From JAVKFF01 sp040226215 (GTDB lineage: Bacteria > Pseudomonadota > Alphaproteobacteria > DSM-16000 > Inquilinaceae): 6,211 nt of DNA. Below the pieces are notes generated by a model. The model was not told the origin of the DNA. It made no database searches and was given only the letters and a program-made list of their open reading frames with translations. A program made the translations under genes and the position numbers. How positions within the stretch are numbered: the stretch's first letter is position 1; each line of letters begins with the position of its first letter. The stretch covers positions 1 to 6,211 of the forward strand of contig JAVKFF010000248.1 of NCBI GenBank assembly GCA_040226215.1, in the 5' to 3' direction. Below, piece after piece: positions 4,409 through 6,211 of the stretch.

Positions 4409-6211
4409 ATGATCGTGGTCTGGTTCGCCATAGCATGCGCCGTCCTGGCCGTGCTCTATGGCCTTGTGACGACACGCAGCGTGATGGCTGCCGACACCGG
4501 CAACGAGCGGATGCGCCAGATCGCAGCCGCGATCCAGGAAGGTGCCAGCGCCTACCTGAACCGCCAGTACACGACCATCGGCATCGTCGGTATCGTGATC
4601 GCGGTGATCATCGGCGTGCTGCTCGGCTGGCATGTCGGCCTTGGCTTCGTGATCGGCGCGGTGCTGTCCGGCGCGACCGGCTATATCGGGATGAACATCT
4701 CGGTCCGCGCCAATGTCCGCACCGCCGAGGGCGCCCGCAAGGGCCTGGCCCACGGCCTCAGCATCGCGTTCCGCTCCGGCGCCATCACCGGCATGCTGGT
4801 CGCCGGTCTCGCGCTGCTCGCGGTCGCCGGCTATTTCCTGATCCTGCTGAACCTCGGCTTCGAGGGCCGCGGCATGATCGACGCGCTGGTCGCGCTCGGC
4901 TTCGGCGCCTCGCTGATCTCGATCTTCGCCCGTCTCGGCGGCGGCATCTTCACCAAGGGTGCGGATGTCGGTGCCGACCTGGTGGGCAAGGTCGAGGCCG
5001 GCATCCCGGAGGACGATCCCCGCAACCCGGCGGTGATCGCCGACAATGTGGGCGACAATGTGGGCGATTGCGCCGGCATGGCCGCCGACCTGTTCGAGAC
5101 CTATGCGGTGACCATCGTCGCGACCATGGTGCTCGGCTCGATCTTCTTCTCCGCCGCCGGCGAGCCGGCGCAGGTGCTGCAGATCATGGGCTATCCCCTG
5201 GCGATCGGCGGCGTCTGCATCATCGCCTCGATCATCGGCACCTACTTCGTCCGCCTGGGCGCCAGCCAGAACATCATGGGGGCCCTGTACAAGGGCTTCA
5301 TCGCCTCGGCGGTGCTGTCCCTGATCGGCATCTTCCTCGTCACCCAGCTGACGGTCGGCCTGGGCCAGATCGCCGGCCAGGCCTATACCGGCCTGGACCT
5401 GTTCTGGTGCGGCCTGACGGGCATCGTGCTGACCGGCCTGATCGTCTGGGTGACCGAGTACTACACCAGCACCGAGTACCGCCCGGTGCGCTCCGTCGCG
5501 CAGTCCTCGACCACCGGCCATGGCACGAACGTGATCCAGGGGCTGGCGATCTCGATGGAGGCCACTGCGGTCCCGGCGCTGCTGATCTGCGTCGCGATCA
5601 TCGTCACCTACCTGATCGCGGGCCTGTTCGGCCTGGCCATCGCGGTGACCAGCATGCTGGCGCTGGCCGGCATGGTCGTCGCGCTCGATGCCTATGGCCC
5701 GGTCACCGACACTGCCGGCGGCATTGCCGAGATGGCCGACCTGGACGCCGAGGTGCGCAAGACCACGGACGCCCTGGACGCCGTCGGCAACACCACCAAG
5801 GCGGTGACCAAGGGCTATGCGATCGGCTCCGCCGGCCTCGGCGCCCTGGTGCTGTTCGCGGCGTACAACGAGGACCTGAAGTTCTTCATCGCCAACCCGC
5901 AGACCTATACCTACTTCGAGGGCGTGCAGCTCAACTTCGGGCTGGACAATCCCTTCGTCGTGGTCGGCCTGTTCATCGGCGGCCTGCTGCCCTTCCTGTT
6001 CGGGGCGATGGGCATGACCGCGGTCGGCCGGGCTGCCGGTTCGGTGGGGGAAGAGGTCCGTCGCCAGTTCCGCGAGATCCCGGGCATCATGGAAGGCACC
6101 GGCAAGCCGGAATACGGCAAGTGCGTCGACCTGCTGACCAAGGCGGCGATCAAGGAGATGATCATCCCCTCGATGCTGCCGGTCCTGGCGCCCATCGTGC
6201 TCTATGTCGTG
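4409..6211 (+). CDS. hppA: K+-independent proton-pumping membrane pyrophosphatase (HppA), 3' end missing
   Basis: HppA hydrolyses pyrophosphate and uses the energy to pump H+ across the membrane. The 601 codons visible run in frame to the window edge; family members are near 700 residues, so about 100 C-terminal residues, including the last conserved Asp/Lys motif, lie outside. Seen here: first membrane helix 2-22; IAAAIQEGASAYLNRQY (about 38-54); the pyrophosphate/Mg-binding block GADVGADLVGKVE (184-196), then AGIPEDDPRNPAVIADNVGD and DNVGDCAGMAADLFETY up to 232; and DAYGPVTDTAGGIAE (427-441). The class-defining stretch GNTTKAVTKG is at 460-469. K464, with T467, marks the K+-independent class; K+-dependent enzymes have Ala at the first position. 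Many hydrophobic segments agree with the 16-helix fold. The N-terminus resembles the well-studied Rhodospirillum rubrum enzyme. The long leader before it suggests separate regulation from the operon upstream. Confidence 0.97.
   Translation, partial: MIVVWFAIACAVLAVLYGLVTTRSVMAADTGNERMRQIAAAIQEGASAYLNRQYTTIGIVGIVIAVIIGVLLGWHVGLGFVIGAVLSGATGYIGMNISVRANVRTAEGARKGLAHGLSIAFRSGAITGMLVAGLALLAVAGYFLILLNLGFEGRGMIDALVALGFGASLISIFARLGGGIFTKGADVGADLVGKVEAGIPEDDPRNPAVIADNVGDNVGDCAGMAADLFETYAVTIVATMVLGSIFFSAAGEPAQVLQIMGYPLAIGGVCIIASIIGTYFVRLGASQNIMGALYKGFIASAVLSLIGIFLVTQLTVGLGQIAGQAYTGLDLFWCGLTGIVLTGLIVWVTEYYTSTEYRPVRSVAQSSTTGHGTNVIQGLAISMEATAVPALLICVAIIVTYLIAGLFGLAIAVTSMLALAGMVVALDAYGPVTDTAGGIAEMADLDAEVRKTTDALDAVGNTTKAVTKGYAIGSAGLGALVLFAAYNEDLKFFIANPQTYTYFEGVQLNFGLDNPFVVVGLFIGGLLPFLFGAMGMTAVGRAAGSVGEEVRRQFREIPGIMEGTGKPEYGKCVDLLTKAAIKEMIIPSMLPVLAPIVLYVV

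Noticed and set aside
3951..4475. 174-codon minus-strand frame spanning the intergenic region
   Set aside because: It runs into the hppA 5' end on the opposite strand and has low-complexity composition; part of its sequence is the tandem repeat read backwards. No support for coding.
4355..5521. 388-codon minus-strand frame over hppA
   Set aside because: Antisense shadow of a strongly conserved hppA; the product is Asp/His/Gln/Ala-rich and without domain features.

Overview
The window reads as ordinary chromosome from a GC-rich alphaproteobacterium, most likely of a Rhodospirillales/Azospirillales type. This rests on strongly G/C-biased third codon positions, the gene order ribH-nusB-thiL followed by hppA, and proteins that resemble alphaproteobacterial versions; no rRNA or other taxonomic marker is present. 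All genes run on the + strand. There is no mobile element, CRISPR array, tRNA or rRNA.

Layout. Bases 1-134 are a short leader with a small GC hairpin (13-28) and the ribosome binding site of ribH. Bases 135-3946 form one compact, probably cotranscribed block: ribH (lumazine synthase), nusB (antitermination/rRNA processing; GTG start, 4-nt overlap with the ribH stop), thiL (thiamine-phosphate kinase; GTG start, 16-nt gap), a small exported FliL-like protein (28-nt gap), and a 12-helix MFS transporter (1-nt gap). Bases 3947-4408 are a 462-nt intergenic stretch without a convincing gene. It holds several inverted repeats, a near-perfect 15-bp tandem repeat, a weak candidate promoter and the hppA ribosome binding site. 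Bases 4409-6211 are the first 601 codons of hppA, a membrane proton-pumping pyrophosphatase. It is cut by the window edge and has the lysine signature of the K+-independent class.

How they work together. ribH and thiL supply FMN/FAD and thiamine diphosphate, and NusB serves rRNA transcription, so the first three genes are a growth-linked housekeeping unit. The FliL-like protein and the MFS transporter have no assigned substrate or partner. Their tight spacing ties their expression to thiL and perhaps to each other. hppA hydrolyses pyrophosphate from biosynthesis to pump protons and probably has its own regulation from the long leader. I found no sign of an undescribed multi-gene system. The points most worth a second look are the structured, repeat-bearing hppA leader and the uncharacterised FliL-like/MFS pair.
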